Positions 34,156-43,664 are shown, counted from the stretch's first letter. The stretch is DNA of 64,000 nt from QYOJ01 sp964642545 (GCA_964642545.1 CAZXQU010000003.1:23599-87598); one strand, 5' to 3'. Notes: generated from the letters alone by a model not told the origin. Numbers and translations: made by a program.

Positions 34156-36315
34156 CTAATAGCTATACTCTTCAATAAGCAACTTCGCCAGAATGGCATC
34201 CCATATATAGTTTGAAGGGGAGTTAAGAACTTCATTATCGGCACTATATGACTCCCAGAAATTATGATTCTTTTTCAATTGCATAACCACAGCATTTACC
34301 ATCTTATCGGCTAATTGATGAGCCAGTGAGTCGTAGCCATAGTTTTTCAATCCATCATAGACCATATAATCCCAGAGAAGCCAGACCGGACCATTCCATT
34401 TGCAACAGTAATCAACATTCGGACTGTACCACGGATCATCAGCCGAAAGGGCAGGAACCCCATATCTGCGCCAGAATTTGGTTGTATCAGAGAGTACGTT
34501 CACAAGTCGGGCGGCACGATCGGAAGGTGCAACTTCAGCCCATAGGGCCAGGAAACCAATGATCTCCTGGCGACGAAGATCGCGGGTCATAAAAAACCAA
34601 CCATGATCATCCCTGTTCACTGAATAGTAAAATCCAGTTGAATCATCCCACATCCGTTCATTCACCAGTTGGGAAGTATTTTCTGCTTTCTCAAACCAAC
34701 TGCGGGCTTCCTCTGTTTTTCCAAGGGTTTTGGCCATTGCAGCAAGACTGCGCTCCTCCTTGATTACCATTAAGGTCAAATCCAGACATTCCAGTTCGTC
34801 GGAGATATCCTCTTTGTCAACATCGAGGTACCTTTCAGCAGATACCTGAAAAACAGCATTATACCAATCACGAACATTCTCAATCAGTCCATATGGTCCC
34901 CATTCAAAGGTCCCATCCTGGTCCGCATCCCTGTTTGTAATGATCCAGTCGATATACCGAGCTCCCGAGTTGTAAGCCTCTTCAAGGAAGATTTTGTCTT
35001 TACTTACCTTAAAAATTTCCCAGTTGATCCAATTAAAAAATGGGGCAGATGTTGTCGACATCTTTTTATGCGGGTAATCCTGTAACCCACTGGGACCGTG
35101 GCGATAAGCGATCAGGCCGTCATCCCGCTGCTGCTCCATATAAACACGTTGGGATCCCTGTGCGGATTTTGGGTCCATGTAAACGTAGGAAAGCATACTG
35201 AGGGACTCGTGAAGAACCTGGTGACCATGCCCCCAACCCCAGAGAGGATTCCGGCTGAAGACATAGAAATTTTGGGTCGTTTTACCGGTAGGAGGGTACA
35301 TTGATCCTCTTACAAGGTTCAAAGCACCCAGGTATACCAGCTTCTCATCCTTCGTTTTAAACCGGATCTTCGGAACCCTGGAGAATAGGATGAGGTTGTC
35401 ATCATAATAACTCCTCAGGTGCATTTTCTTCACAGATTCAATCTCGTTCAGCAGTGGATCAACTTCCTCATTTTGCGCCTGAATGCCTCGTATATAACGA
35501 AGATTACTGGTCTCGTTAGGCCTTAACCTTTCATTTAACTGAATAGCTATATAATCAACTAGGTCAGAATCATTCATATTTAATTCATCTAATCTATAGG
35601 TTGAATAATAGTCGGTCTTTATCTCGTTATAAAAGCCTTCCATGTTACCCTTGAATCCACCATATGAATCGTTACCAGGATTGGTAGTGAAGATATTCCT
35701 TACTCGTGTTGGATACCCATATTCCGGCTTCAGGCTGCTGATAATCCGGTAGAGGCTCTCTCTGTGGTGAAGAATATATCCCTGATGCAGACTGTCGTAA
35801 TCGACTATTTCCAGCGAGTCATTTCCAAGTTCAAGAATAGGGTAAGCAACTACCTCATGAGCCACATCATCCATATTTCTCACCTGCATATCCACTAGTG
35901 AAATAGAGGAACTATAAACAAAGAAGGTCTCCTTTACGTGAATTCCCCTGAAAGGCTCATACTCCAGGATTACCATATCGGGAAACGAGAATATAACCAC
36001 TGGTTTTGTGAAATACTCCCCAATATTACGAATCACAACTTCATCAATTTTCCAGATGCAAAACATGGAACCAGCCTGATCGGAAGAGTAAGTAACAGGC
36101 CTACAATCAGAATAGTAATCCATTTTATAGGCTTTATCGCCATAAAGCCTCGAGCGTTTCATAGCTGCTGCGTAGGTCGTATAAAGCGGATCACTGGTTT
36201 TGGCATCCATCCGGATATAATCCTCAACGGGTTTTAAGTTTTGCGCATTAAGTGCATAAGGGAGAGCAGCAGTCAGGATAACCAGGATTCTAAAAAACAT
36301 GGAACAGGATTTCAT
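34156..36315 (-). CDS. GH63-like six-hairpin glycosidase, secreted
   Basis: From the preferred ATG at 36315 (MKSCSMFFRILVILTAALPY, a signal peptide) the protein has 719 residues. An N-terminal beta-sandwich is followed by an (alpha/alpha)6 barrel with GWGHGHQVLHESLSMLSYVY, MEQQRDDGLIAYRHGP, DGTFEWGPYGLIENVRDWYN, MWDDSTGFYYSVNRDDHG and CCKWNGPVWLLWDYMVYDGL. The last is the usual YWRGPxW-like block of GH63/trehalase-clan enzymes. Substrate could be an alpha-glucoside or related oligosaccharide. The next gene downstream, GH172, starts 45 bp later on the same strand. Confidence 0.82.
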   Translation of the reverse strand: MKSCSMFFRILVILTAALPYALNAQNLKPVEDYIRMDAKTSDPLYTTYAAAMKRSRLYGDKAYKMDYYSDCRPVTYSSDQAGSMFCIWKIDEVVIRNIGEYFTKPVVIFSFPDMVILEYEPFRGIHVKETFFVYSSSISLVDMQVRNMDDVAHEVVAYPILELGNDSLEIVDYDSLHQGYILHHRESLYRIISSLKPEYGYPTRVRNIFTTNPGNDSYGGFKGNMEGFYNEIKTDYYSTYRLDELNMNDSDLVDYIAIQLNERLRPNETSNLRYIRGIQAQNEEVDPLLNEIESVKKMHLRSYYDDNLILFSRVPKIRFKTKDEKLVYLGALNLVRGSMYPPTGKTTQNFYVFSRNPLWGWGHGHQVLHESLSMLSYVYMDPKSAQGSQRVYMEQQRDDGLIAYRHGPSGLQDYPHKKMSTTSAPFFNWINWEIFKVSKDKIFLEEAYNSGARYIDWIITNRDADQDGTFEWGPYGLIENVRDWYNAVFQVSAERYLDVDKEDISDELECLDLTLMVIKEERSLAAMAKTLGKTEEARSWFEKAENTSQLVNERMWDDSTGFYYSVNRDDHGWFFMTRDLRRQEIIGFLALWAEVAPSDRAARLVNVLSDTTKFWRRYGVPALSADDPWYSPNVDYCCKWNGPVWLLWDYMVYDGLKNYGYDSLAHQLADKMVNAVVMQLKKNHNFWESYSADNEVLNSPSNYIWDAILAKLLIEEYSY

Positions 36316-36405
36316 GGTGTAAAGATAAGGCATATAAGCAAATCAAGAAATAATGTAAACACACCAAATAGTATTACAAGTCTTAAGGCCATGTTTCGTT
36401 TCATG

Positions 36406-39400
36406 TTAATGTTGCGTTGGTAGAGTAAGGAGAATGGATTTTCTTACATACTTTTTCTCAATGGCGTCAAACATAACTAAATATTTAGTTATAAAATTCT
36501 TTTGTTCAAAAAAACTTGCATTCTCATGAGGCTCACTAACCGGATAATAACTCCAGACTGAGATTGTATCAGAAGTGCCAGCCAAGCCTTCGACATCAAT
36601 AATATATTGATCTCCTTTTACATTCGCATCTATGATCCGCAAACCACCAGCTTGATCACCCGGCAAAGAGGAGAGGGACAGAGGAAGAACAGAAATTCCC
36701 CCGTTGAACTCAATAGAGATGGTCTTCGTGCCAGTGACGACAAAGTTTATCTGCAATGTGACAAACCTTGAGGTGGTAAATGTTGCAAAGGGGTAATCCT
36801 TCCCATTCAGCCGAACCTTTTCAATCATTGTTTTCGGTGGCAACGCCAGCATCATATTAACTTTAACAGGCTGATTACCCGACCTGTAAAACTGCCATAC
36901 CATATTCGTTGAATCCCTTTTCCAGGAGACATTAACATCCTGATCTCCCAAACGGATTCGTTGTACTGAAAGATAATCCCAATCAGCCGGAAGGCTGGGA
37001 GAAAAATTCAGAATATTCTTTCGTGCATCGACCTCGATTCCAAGCATCCCCTCAATGATTGGTTGTACCACCATGGTCTCCGACCAGCACTGGTGCGGAC
37101 AAACACCTGAGGGTTGATATTCTGCACCGTTCAGCACCTCTTCAACAAATCCCAATCCCCAGTTCCGGTACACATTCAAATTATTCATGATGTGGGAGAA
37201 TCCCTGAAGGTAATTCCCGAACCGATACTCAGCAAGGGCTGTCCAACCCGTAAAGAGTGGCCAAACACTTCCGTAGTGATATCCTGATGGTTTGAACATC
37301 GGGCTATCCTCCCCGATGATCCGGACTCCCCAGTTGGTTGAGAAGTTATTTGACGCGTATTGTTCCAACAAAAACGGCATCAGGTATTTGTTTGTCAGCC
37401 CGAAATAGGCGGGAACAGCTGGAAGAATGGTTTGATCAGTTCGTTGAGAACCATCCCTGTTCAGTCCATAAGCATAAAATAGCTCTTTCGAGTTCCAGAA
37501 CTTCTGATCGATCATATTTTTAACAACCATTGCCTCCTGCCTATACTGAATTGCCGCATCATCGCCGGCTGCAGCAGCTATATCAGCAGCAGCTTCCAGC
37601 GCAGCAACCCAGCATCCTGTAAGGTAAAATGATGAATGAGATCCAAATAATTTCCCCCCTTCAACCCAACCATGTCCCACATTTGTGTTCTCTATCAGGT
37701 AATCCTGATCTGTATCTGTCGAAAAACAATAATCAATGGCTTTCCTGATCCCCGGCCAGTTTGCCTGGATAAATGCGGTATCTCCCGACTTCAGAAGATA
37801 TTTTCCAGCCAGAACAATAAAGAGGGGAGTGGCATCCGACGCATCATAATGAATTACCCCTGAAGTAGTTGCCTCATGAAATATCTTTCCGTTCAGATCC
37901 TGGTACTTCAGATAAAATTCCAGATTCTTCCTCACCTTCTCAAAATCGCCGTAATCGAGTAATGCAAGTCCGCTCCACTGGCCGTCACGACCAAAATACC
38001 AGGAATATCCAGGCCTTCCGCTCACTGCCTGGGCACCGTCCCACCCACGACGGGTGGTTCCATATCCTGCGACGAGGGCTGAACCCATGCCTGGCGTGGT
38101 GACGAAAAACCGGTCAGTTCCAACAAGTGCCCACTGGTATCCTCTGTTTAAGTTTTTATCAGGTGTTGTTACCATGAGTCTCTTGCTTAAAAGATCCTCT
38201 ACATGCTTTTGTGCTCTGGCAAAAATGGCTTCAGGACTCCTGATCGCATAATCGAAACTAGCTGTTGCTTCCTCTATTCCATTTATCCCCGACGCAATAG
38301 CGATGTCGAGCGATTCACCCGGATCCATTGAATAGATAAGGTTCGCATCAACAATAAATCCATCTCCCTGAATGGCATTGTGAAAGACCGGAACACTGTT
38401 TCCTCCAACCACCATAGCCATATCTCCGGATTTATCTCCAAAAACAAATGCGTTATAATCAGCATCCCAGCCATAACAAATTGAACTGATGGATCCTTCA
38501 GGATAAGGCCACATCAACCGAAGGTTCGTACTGAAGCGGATCGACAATTCGAATGATTCTTCACCATTCCAGGTATAATGAACAACACCACAGGGGAGGG
38601 TTGGATCAGCAGCAACAACTTCATCCAGGATGCCATGATCAAGCTTGTAATGACGGATGAAGCCGTCGGGGCGAATCTCAATTTCAGGTGTCAGCTCCTG
38701 AAGCCAGGTAATATTTTCAGATGCCGGATGCCGGATGCCTGATTGATAATCACGCAGGGCCATGAAAGGATGGGTCCAAATCTCTTCGATACCACCTGTT
38801 TCCTCTCCCATGATCAGGATTCGCTCGCCCGCAGCCTCACAATAGGCCTTTGAGGCAGCGTGAAGTGGAAATGTCAGCGGGTGTGGTTTGATAGTCCATG
38901 GAACGGCTTCAGGAATAGCCTCAAACAGGACATCCCGGTTCTGGATCTTTTCAGGACATTGCGTGATAAAAGAGGGTGTATAATCCCAATAGAAGCGAGG
39001 CTCCTTATCAAATTCTCCGGTGAGGTAGTCCAGTATGTTCATTGCAAAGGCTTCAAGATGAGGTCGGTTGTCATTTTGAGGTGCAAAAAGGGTGTAAGCC
39101 CCAACGGCCAGCAATTTCCCATTTCCAACATCATATTCCACAACTACTTTCGAATGTTCTCGAAAAAAAATATAATCCCAGTCAATGGCTGCTACTTTTC
39201 CCTGCATGGGAATTGTATCGCCAAAAAAGCCGTTGACACGAACAGTAAGGTCATGTGTTGGCTTGTAGATGTAAGCCCCACCGTTCAAACCGGCGAAGAG
39301 CGGATGCTCCCGGTACGCATGAAATCCGAGTTTTCGTCCATAGCCTTCATCCACAAAGACTTTGTGCCTTACAGAGGGTATTGCAGTCTCTATCCCAAAA

Positions 39401-39915
39401 AGATTCAGGTAGGGGAAGGCATCAAGTGTCAGCAGGAGAGAGCCTCCGTTTTCAAGATAATCACGAAGTAGTTTGATCAGCTTCGGATTAGAGGCATCAG
39501 GGGAAAATTGACTGCTATCTGAGGTGTGAAACCAAACCACTGCAGCCTCATGTAGTTGTCTCGGTTGTTTTCTTAGTTCAAGAAACGTGCTGTATTTCAG
39601 CGAATAGCCATCAAGTTCCTTCACAAATTCCATGGCAGCCACAAGCTCAGTATCTATAGAGGTAAGAGGCTCCTGGCCAACCATTAGAACAACTCTCTTT
39701 CCACCTGAGCCCTCTTCATTCTTCACTCTTCCCTCGTCCTTCGTAATTAGCTCCACCGAGCTCTCTTGTGCTTCGGTTCGTACTTTTTTCTTCGAGATCG
39801 GAATAGTATGCCGTCGTGCATCTGAACCCTTCACTCCCTGTGAAACAACGGGTAATGTGTTAATTACAAGTAGAATTAACAAGAATAACCGGGTCTGTCT
39901 CATTTTTTCTTTCAT
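36406..39915 (-). CDS. Large secreted debranching-enzyme-like glycosidase with N-terminal GATase-like domain
   Basis: The 1169-residue protein has a signal peptide (LFLLILLVINTLPVVSQ). A basic, repeat-derived linker follows (about 30-72), then a class-I GATase/ThuA-like fold (73-290; VVLMVGQEPLTS, VVWFHTSD, YLENGGSLLLTLDAF). Next come a beta-domain and a six-hairpin barrel of amylo-alpha-1,6-glucosidase type (GTDRFFVTTPG, WYFGRDGQWSGLALLDYGDF, GHGWVEGGKLFG, YHYGSVWPLFTGWTAL). Substrate is unknown. Two tracts of intergenic-type repeats lie inside the frame. It overlaps the HAD gene by 4 bp (ATGA) and precedes the GH63-like gene. Confidence 0.8.
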   Translation of the reverse strand: MKEKMRQTRLFLLILLVINTLPVVSQGVKGSDARRHTIPISKKKVRTEAQESSVELITKDEGRVKNEEGSGGKRVVLMVGQEPLTSIDTELVAAMEFVKELDGYSLKYSTFLELRKQPRQLHEAAVVWFHTSDSSQFSPDASNPKLIKLLRDYLENGGSLLLTLDAFPYLNLFGIETAIPSVRHKVFVDEGYGRKLGFHAYREHPLFAGLNGGAYIYKPTHDLTVRVNGFFGDTIPMQGKVAAIDWDYIFFREHSKVVVEYDVGNGKLLAVGAYTLFAPQNDNRPHLEAFAMNILDYLTGEFDKEPRFYWDYTPSFITQCPEKIQNRDVLFEAIPEAVPWTIKPHPLTFPLHAASKAYCEAAGERILIMGEETGGIEEIWTHPFMALRDYQSGIRHPASENITWLQELTPEIEIRPDGFIRHYKLDHGILDEVVAADPTLPCGVVHYTWNGEESFELSIRFSTNLRLMWPYPEGSISSICYGWDADYNAFVFGDKSGDMAMVVGGNSVPVFHNAIQGDGFIVDANLIYSMDPGESLDIAIASGINGIEEATASFDYAIRSPEAIFARAQKHVEDLLSKRLMVTTPDKNLNRGYQWALVGTDRFFVTTPGMGSALVAGYGTTRRGWDGAQAVSGRPGYSWYFGRDGQWSGLALLDYGDFEKVRKNLEFYLKYQDLNGKIFHEATTSGVIHYDASDATPLFIVLAGKYLLKSGDTAFIQANWPGIRKAIDYCFSTDTDQDYLIENTNVGHGWVEGGKLFGSHSSFYLTGCWVAALEAAADIAAAAGDDAAIQYRQEAMVVKNMIDQKFWNSKELFYAYGLNRDGSQRTDQTILPAVPAYFGLTNKYLMPFLLEQYASNNFSTNWGVRIIGEDSPMFKPSGYHYGSVWPLFTGWTALAEYRFGNYLQGFSHIMNNLNVYRNWGLGFVEEVLNGAEYQPSGVCPHQCWSETMVVQPIIEGMLGIEVDARKNILNFSPSLPADWDYLSVQRIRLGDQDVNVSWKRDSTNMVWQFYRSGNQPVKVNMMLALPPKTMIEKVRLNGKDYPFATFTTSRFVTLQINFVVTGTKTISIEFNGGISVLPLSLSSLPGDQAGGLRIIDANVKGDQYIIDVEGLAGTSDTISVWSYYPVSEPHENASFFEQKNFITKYLVMFDAIEKKYVRKSILLTLPTQH
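38718..38750 (-). repeat. Heptamer tract in the debranching-enzyme-like frame
   Basis: The minus strand carries CAGGCATC followed by two CCGGCAT heptamers, encoding SGIRHPAS. The same peptide logic (SGIRHP/SGIRDH) appears in the GH92 gene 31 kb away. It lies in an exposed-looking loop between domains. Confidence 0.55.
39709..39750 (-). repeat. Purine-rich heptamer tract near the debranching-enzyme-like N-terminus
   Basis: The minus strand includes GAAGGACGAGG and then GAAGAGT, GAAGAAT and GAAGAGG. It encodes TKDEGRVKNEEG at residues 58-69, between the signal peptide and first domain, where an insertion would be tolerated. Confidence 0.5.
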
Positions 39916-40556
39916 AATCTGCCAACAAATTCAGTCAATGATGATAGTACTTCTACTCCGGCCGATCGGAGCCGCTCTTCCGAATGATGCCCGTTAGGGA
40001 TCAGGATGCAATCGATCCCGATCTCTCTGGCAACTTCGGCATCATGGAGGGTATCTCCAACAAAGATGATCTCCTCTCTTGGGATCCCCAGGTCACGTAT
40101 CAACCTAAATCCTACATCGGTTTTTCCATGTGCGTAATGATCATCCAATCCCCTTACCTGGTCAAAAAAAGGCCTCACTTCATGTGCAATAGTCTCTTGC
40201 AGCAACTCATTCTGTTCACGGGCCGAAAGGATGCTTTGTTTGTATCCCTTTAGTTCGCAGTATGGTAGTAGATGCTTGACCTCCGGATGCAGATGGCATT
40301 CGTGTTGCCGCTGGTTGTATAGTACCATGAATTCCATCCCTACCTCTTCAAAAGGTTCTTTTTCAAAGTCAAATCCAAGCTTCAGGTAGTAGTCTTTCAC
40401 AGGAAAATCAAAAATGGATCGGTAAATTTCTAATGTAATAGGAGTAAGGTCACGTTGCTTAAGCATGCCATTCATCACCTCCACACATAGCCAGGCATCA
40501 TCCAGCAGTGTTCCGTTCCAATCCCAGATAATATGTGAGTGCCGGCTTAATTCCAT
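39912..40556 (-). CDS. HAD-superfamily phosphatase (phosphoglycolate phosphatase-like)
   Basis: The 214-residue protein has HAD motif I in IIWDWNGTLLDD, a C1-type helical cap, motif II SILSAR, motif III in AHGKTDVGFRLI, and motif IV EIIFVGDTLHDAEVA. It is cytoplasmic and likely dephosphorylates a small phosphorylated metabolite. Its stop overlaps the start of the large glycosidase gene (ATGA), so translation may be coupled. It is divergent from the radical SAM gene across a CGC/TTTG-rich repeat tract. Confidence 0.9.
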   Translation of the reverse strand: MELSRHSHIIWDWNGTLLDDAWLCVEVMNGMLKQRDLTPITLEIYRSIFDFPVKDYYLKLGFDFEKEPFEEVGMEFMVLYNQRQHECHLHPEVKHLLPYCELKGYKQSILSAREQNELLQETIAHEVRPFFDQVRGLDDHYAHGKTDVGFRLIRDLGIPREEIIFVGDTLHDAEVAREIGIDCILIPNGHHSEERLRSAGVEVLSSLTEFVGRL

Positions 40557-40572
40557 AATCCTCAGTTTCTTT

Positions 40573-40610
40573 ACCTTTGCGCACTTCGCGCCTTTGCGCC
40601 TTAGCGTTAA
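40573..40610. repeat. CTTTGCGC-type short tandem tract
   Basis: Units ACCTTTGCGC, ACTTCGCGC, CTTTGCGC and CTTAGCGTTAA follow each other between divergent genes. In one frame this tract extends the radical SAM ORF upstream, which is why that extension was rejected. Confidence 0.65.
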
Positions 40611-40659
40611 TAGTCTTCATTTGAAAAGTACGAAAATAACGAAAAACTGGTCAACTCGT

Positions 40660-41604
40660 ATGAACTTCTCCTCTCTTCTTTCGGAACTCGATGTACTGCA
40701 TGATTGTACTTTCTGTCCCCGCAACTGCCATGCCAACAGGTTCAGCCAGAAATTGGGCTATTGCAAAACCGGAACGGGATTTAACATCTCTTCGATCTGT
40801 ATTCACCGTGGAGAAGAGCCTGTTATCAGCGGGTTTAAAGGCATCTGCAATATCTTTTTTTCTCATTGCAACCTGCAGTGCAGCTTCTGCCAGAACCATC
40901 AAATAAGTGATAATTTGATTAATACGACTTCATTTGCCCTATCTCTGGAAGCTGTAACAAGCCAGATTATTCGAATCCTTGATCAGGGGATCAATATCGT
41001 TGGGTTTGTTTCACCTTCCCACATGATTCCTCAGATGAAAGCCATCATCAGGGCTGTCAAGAGCTTGGGATACGAACCAACATGGGTATATAATACCAAT
41101 GGTTACGACACCGTGGAGACGTTACGCGACCTGGAAGAGGTAATTGATGTCTACCTGCCCGATCTGAAATACATGGACTCAACGCTTTCTGCGAGGCTCT
41201 CGGATGCCGCTGATTACCCTGAAGTCGCCGGTGCTGCCCTCAAAGAGATGCTTCGACAGAAAGGAACAACCTTGAGAATCAATGACGACGGGTATGCCGA
41301 ATCCGGATTGTTAATTCGTCATCTGGTTCTTCCGGGATATATTCAGAACAGCATTGATGTCCTTAAATTCATTGCCGAAGAGCTTTCACCATTGGTCCAT
41401 GTCGGCCTGATGTCGCAGTACTATCCTGCAAACAGTGTATGTTCCGAAAAAGAACTCTCAAGATCTCTGACTAAAAAGGAGTACAACCGGGTTGTGGAAG
41501 TCATGGATGAGTTTGGTTTCAGTCGTGGATTTATCCAGGAACTGGAAAGTTTCAACCAGTACCGCCCTGATTTCGACAAAAATCACCCCTTCGAACAGGA
41601 TTAA
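40660..41604 (+). CDS. Radical SAM protein of the PflA-like (PflX/AmmeMemoRadiSam-type) family
   Basis: From the ATG at 40660 the protein has 314 residues. A first cysteine-rich segment (CTFCPRNCHANRF and GYCKTG) precedes the radical SAM cluster motif CNLQCSFC in FFSHCNLQCSFCQNHQIS. The barrel follows (GFVSPSHMIPQMKAII, PTWVYNTNGYDTVETL, DVYLPDLKYMD). It cleaves SAM reductively to activate an unknown target. Members of this branch are sometimes annotated as pyruvate formate-lyase activating enzymes without proof. It is followed 75 bp later by a peptidase gene. Confidence 0.9.
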   Translation: MNFSSLLSELDVLHDCTFCPRNCHANRFSQKLGYCKTGTGFNISSICIHRGEEPVISGFKGICNIFFSHCNLQCSFCQNHQISDNLINTTSFALSLEAVTSQIIRILDQGINIVGFVSPSHMIPQMKAIIRAVKSLGYEPTWVYNTNGYDTVETLRDLEEVIDVYLPDLKYMDSTLSARLSDAADYPEVAGAALKEMLRQKGTTLRINDDGYAESGLLIRHLVLPGYIQNSIDVLKFIAEELSPLVHVGLMSQYYPANSVCSEKELSRSLTKKEYNRVVEVMDEFGFSRGFIQELESFNQYRPDFDKNHPFEQD

Positions 41605-41608
41605 TTTC

Positions 41609-41616
41609 TACATTTG
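41609..41616 (+). promoter_or_regulatory. Possible -7 element for the C1 peptidase gene
   Basis: TACATTTG fits TAnnTTTG, 62 bp upstream of the ATG at 41679. No matching -33 element is evident. Confidence 0.35.
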
Positions 41617-41678
41617 GAGCCGAATCCTGACTTCATTGCCTTCTGATCAAAAACCAATTAACTTAAATCAATAGTATA

Positions 41679-42887
41679 ATGAGAAAGACAGTTACCTTTT
41701 TAGCTATTTTATCTTTGGGATTTTCACTTCCGGTAAATGCCCAGGATGAAGGAAAGAAAGAGAAAGTAGATTCTGCCTATGTCTTCACGGATGAAATCAG
41801 ACTACCTGCTACTTCAGTGAAGAATCAGTTCAGATCCTCCACTTGCTGGAGTTACTCTGCAGTATCGTTTCTGGAATCTGAATTGTTACGAATGGGAAAA
41901 GACACGTTCGACCTGTCTGAAATGTTTATTGCCTACTATGCTTATGCAGATAAAGCTCCTATTTATGTGCGTTTTCATGGCGAACACGGCTTTGGCCCAG
42001 GAGGAGCAGCTCATGATGTTCCTTATGTAATTAAGAATTATGGCATTGTTCCTGAAGCGGTTTACAGTGGCATGACGATAGGTGAAGAGAATCCGGTTCA
42101 TGGTGAAATGGATGCTGTACTAAAAGCATATGTAGATGCTGTGGTGACAAACCCGAACAAGAAATTAACCCCTGTTTGGCTCAGGGGATATACCGGGATC
42201 CTGGATGCCTACCTTGGCCAGATTCCTGAGACCTTCACCTATAAAGGAACAGAATATACGCCGAAGAGCTTTGAAGAAATGCTTGGACTGAACCTCGATG
42301 ATTATGTCGAAATCTCTTCGTTCAACCATCATCCCTTTTATGAAAAATTCATCCTTGAAGTCCCTGATAACTGGTTAATGGATGAAGTATACAATGTTCC
42401 ACTTGACGAGATGATACAGATCTTGGATAATTCTCTAAAACAAGGGTATACTGTTGTGTGGGGAAGTGATATCAGTGAAAAGGGATTCTCATGGAAAAAC
42501 GGAGTAGCGATTGTTCCCGACAAGGATGCCCCGGAGCTGGCCGGATTGGAACAGGGAAAATGGGAGAAGATGACCGATAAGGAGAAGGAGGATATGCTTT
42601 ACAAGTTCAAAAGCCCCGTGCCGGAAAAAAAGATCACACAAGAGATCAGACAGGAGGAATTTGATGATTACAAGTCGACTGATGACCATGGGATGCATAT
42701 CATTGGGTTGGCGAAAGACCAGAATGGAAGTACATACTATATCGTCAAAAACTCATGGGGTAACAATAGTCACAAATATGATGGCTATTTTTATGTTTCA
42801 CAGCCATTTGTCGCCCTGAAAACAATGGACATCATGGTTCATAAAAACGTAATCCCGAAAGAAATCCGTAAAAAGCTCGGACTATAA
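41679..42887 (+). CDS. Exported C1-family peptidase (aminopeptidase C/bleomycin hydrolase type)
   Basis: The 402-residue protein has a signal peptide (FLAILSLGFSLPVNAQ). The papain-fold triad is visible: Cys56 in QFRSSTCWSYS with the oxyanion Gln50, His in DDHGMHIIGLAKD and Asn in YYIVKNSWGNN. The spacing between Cys and His is long, as in bleomycin hydrolase/PepC enzymes. It should act on peptides in the periplasm. It overlaps the convergent aat gene by 6 bp. Confidence 0.92.
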   Translation: MRKTVTFLAILSLGFSLPVNAQDEGKKEKVDSAYVFTDEIRLPATSVKNQFRSSTCWSYSAVSFLESELLRMGKDTFDLSEMFIAYYAYADKAPIYVRFHGEHGFGPGGAAHDVPYVIKNYGIVPEAVYSGMTIGEENPVHGEMDAVLKAYVDAVVTNPNKKLTPVWLRGYTGILDAYLGQIPETFTYKGTEYTPKSFEEMLGLNLDDYVEISSFNHHPFYEKFILEVPDNWLMDEVYNVPLDEMIQILDNSLKQGYTVVWGSDISEKGFSWKNGVAIVPDKDAPELAGLEQGKWEKMTDKEKEDMLYKFKSPVPEKKITQEIRQEEFDDYKSTDDHGMHIIGLAKDQNGSTYYIVKNSWGNNSHKYDGYFYVSQPFVALKTMDIMVHKNVIPKEIRKKLGL

Positions 42888-43562
42888 ACTCCATTTTCCT
42901 CTTTTCGTTGGAAATTTGATCGCTTCATCCAGGATGTTCAGGTATTCTGATCTGGGAATCAGCATTGCTCCCATACGTAGAAAGTGTTCTGTTTCGACCT
43001 GGCAGTCAATAAAATAGAATTCCCAGGTTATCAATTGCTGAACCAAATGGAAAAGGGCCACTTTCGAAGCATTTGGTTTGGTGAAGAACATACTCTCTCC
43101 AAAAAAGGCTCTCCCCAGTGATATTCCATAAAGCCCACCAACAATTACCCCATTATCATAACATGCAACGGAGTGGGCGAAACCCTTTGTATGCAGATTT
43201 GTATACCCTTCGATGAATTCGTCACTGATCCATGTATCTGGTTCATGGGCTCGTTTGATCCGGGCACACTGACGGATGACATCCTCAAAATCGGTGTCCA
43301 GCTTCACTTCAAATTGTTTGGTCCGGATAATTCGTTCCAGAGATTTTGAGATCTTTAATTTCTCAGGAAAAAGAATCAGCCGGGGATCAGGAGAGAACCA
43401 GTAGGGCTCTCTATCATGGACAAACCAGGGAAAGATTCCAGACGCATAGGCATTCAACAACCGATCAACAGAAAAATCACCACCAACTGCAATCAAACCA
43501 TCCTCTTCTGCCTCAGTAGCAGGAGGGAAAACAGGTTCTTTCGGTAACAGGTAGACAGGCAA
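42882..43562 (-). CDS. aat: Leucyl/phenylalanyl-tRNA--protein transferase
   Basis: The 226-residue product has Aat motifs FPPATEAEEDGLIAVGGDF, YASGIFPWF, PYWFSPDPR, EPDTWISDEFIEGY, GGLYGISLGRAFFGESMF and the C-terminal FIDCQVETEHFLRMGA. It transfers Leu/Phe to N-terminal Lys/Arg of proteins, marking them for ClpS-ClpAP degradation. A clpS gene is also in this window (58.5 kb), so the N-end rule adaptor and its writer are both present. The start is a TTG, supported by the expected N-terminus MPVYLLP. Confidence 0.94.
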   Translation of the reverse strand: MPVYLLPKEPVFPPATEAEEDGLIAVGGDFSVDRLLNAYASGIFPWFVHDREPYWFSPDPRLILFPEKLKISKSLERIIRTKQFEVKLDTDFEDVIRQCARIKRAHEPDTWISDEFIEGYTNLHTKGFAHSVACYDNGVIVGGLYGISLGRAFFGESMFFTKPNASKVALFHLVQQLITWEFYFIDCQVETEHFLRMGAMLIPRSEYLNILDEAIKFPTKRGKWSL

Positions 43563-43664
43563 AGTGAAGTTAGAAGTTAAAAGTTAGAATGCAAGTACGA
43601 AGTTAGAAGGACGAAGTACAAAGCTTTCAACAGAATATCCAGTCATCCAGTTATCCAGTTATCA
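43563..43664 (-). repeat. Two-part short-repeat tract after the class III aminotransferase stop
   Basis: On the minus strand the TGA stop is followed by GATAACTG, GATAACTG, GATGACTG and GATATTCT-type octamers, then by degenerate units around TTCTAACTTCG. The tract runs up to the TTG start of aat. Confidence 0.6.

Noticed and set aside
38860..39471. 203-aa plus-strand ORF inside the debranching-enzyme-like gene
   Set aside because: Antisense shadow without a recognisable domain or RBS.
40465..40659. N-terminal extension of the radical SAM ORF
   Set aside because: It overlaps the HAD gene start and translates a CTTTGCGC repeat tract. The ATG at 40660 starts the homologous part.
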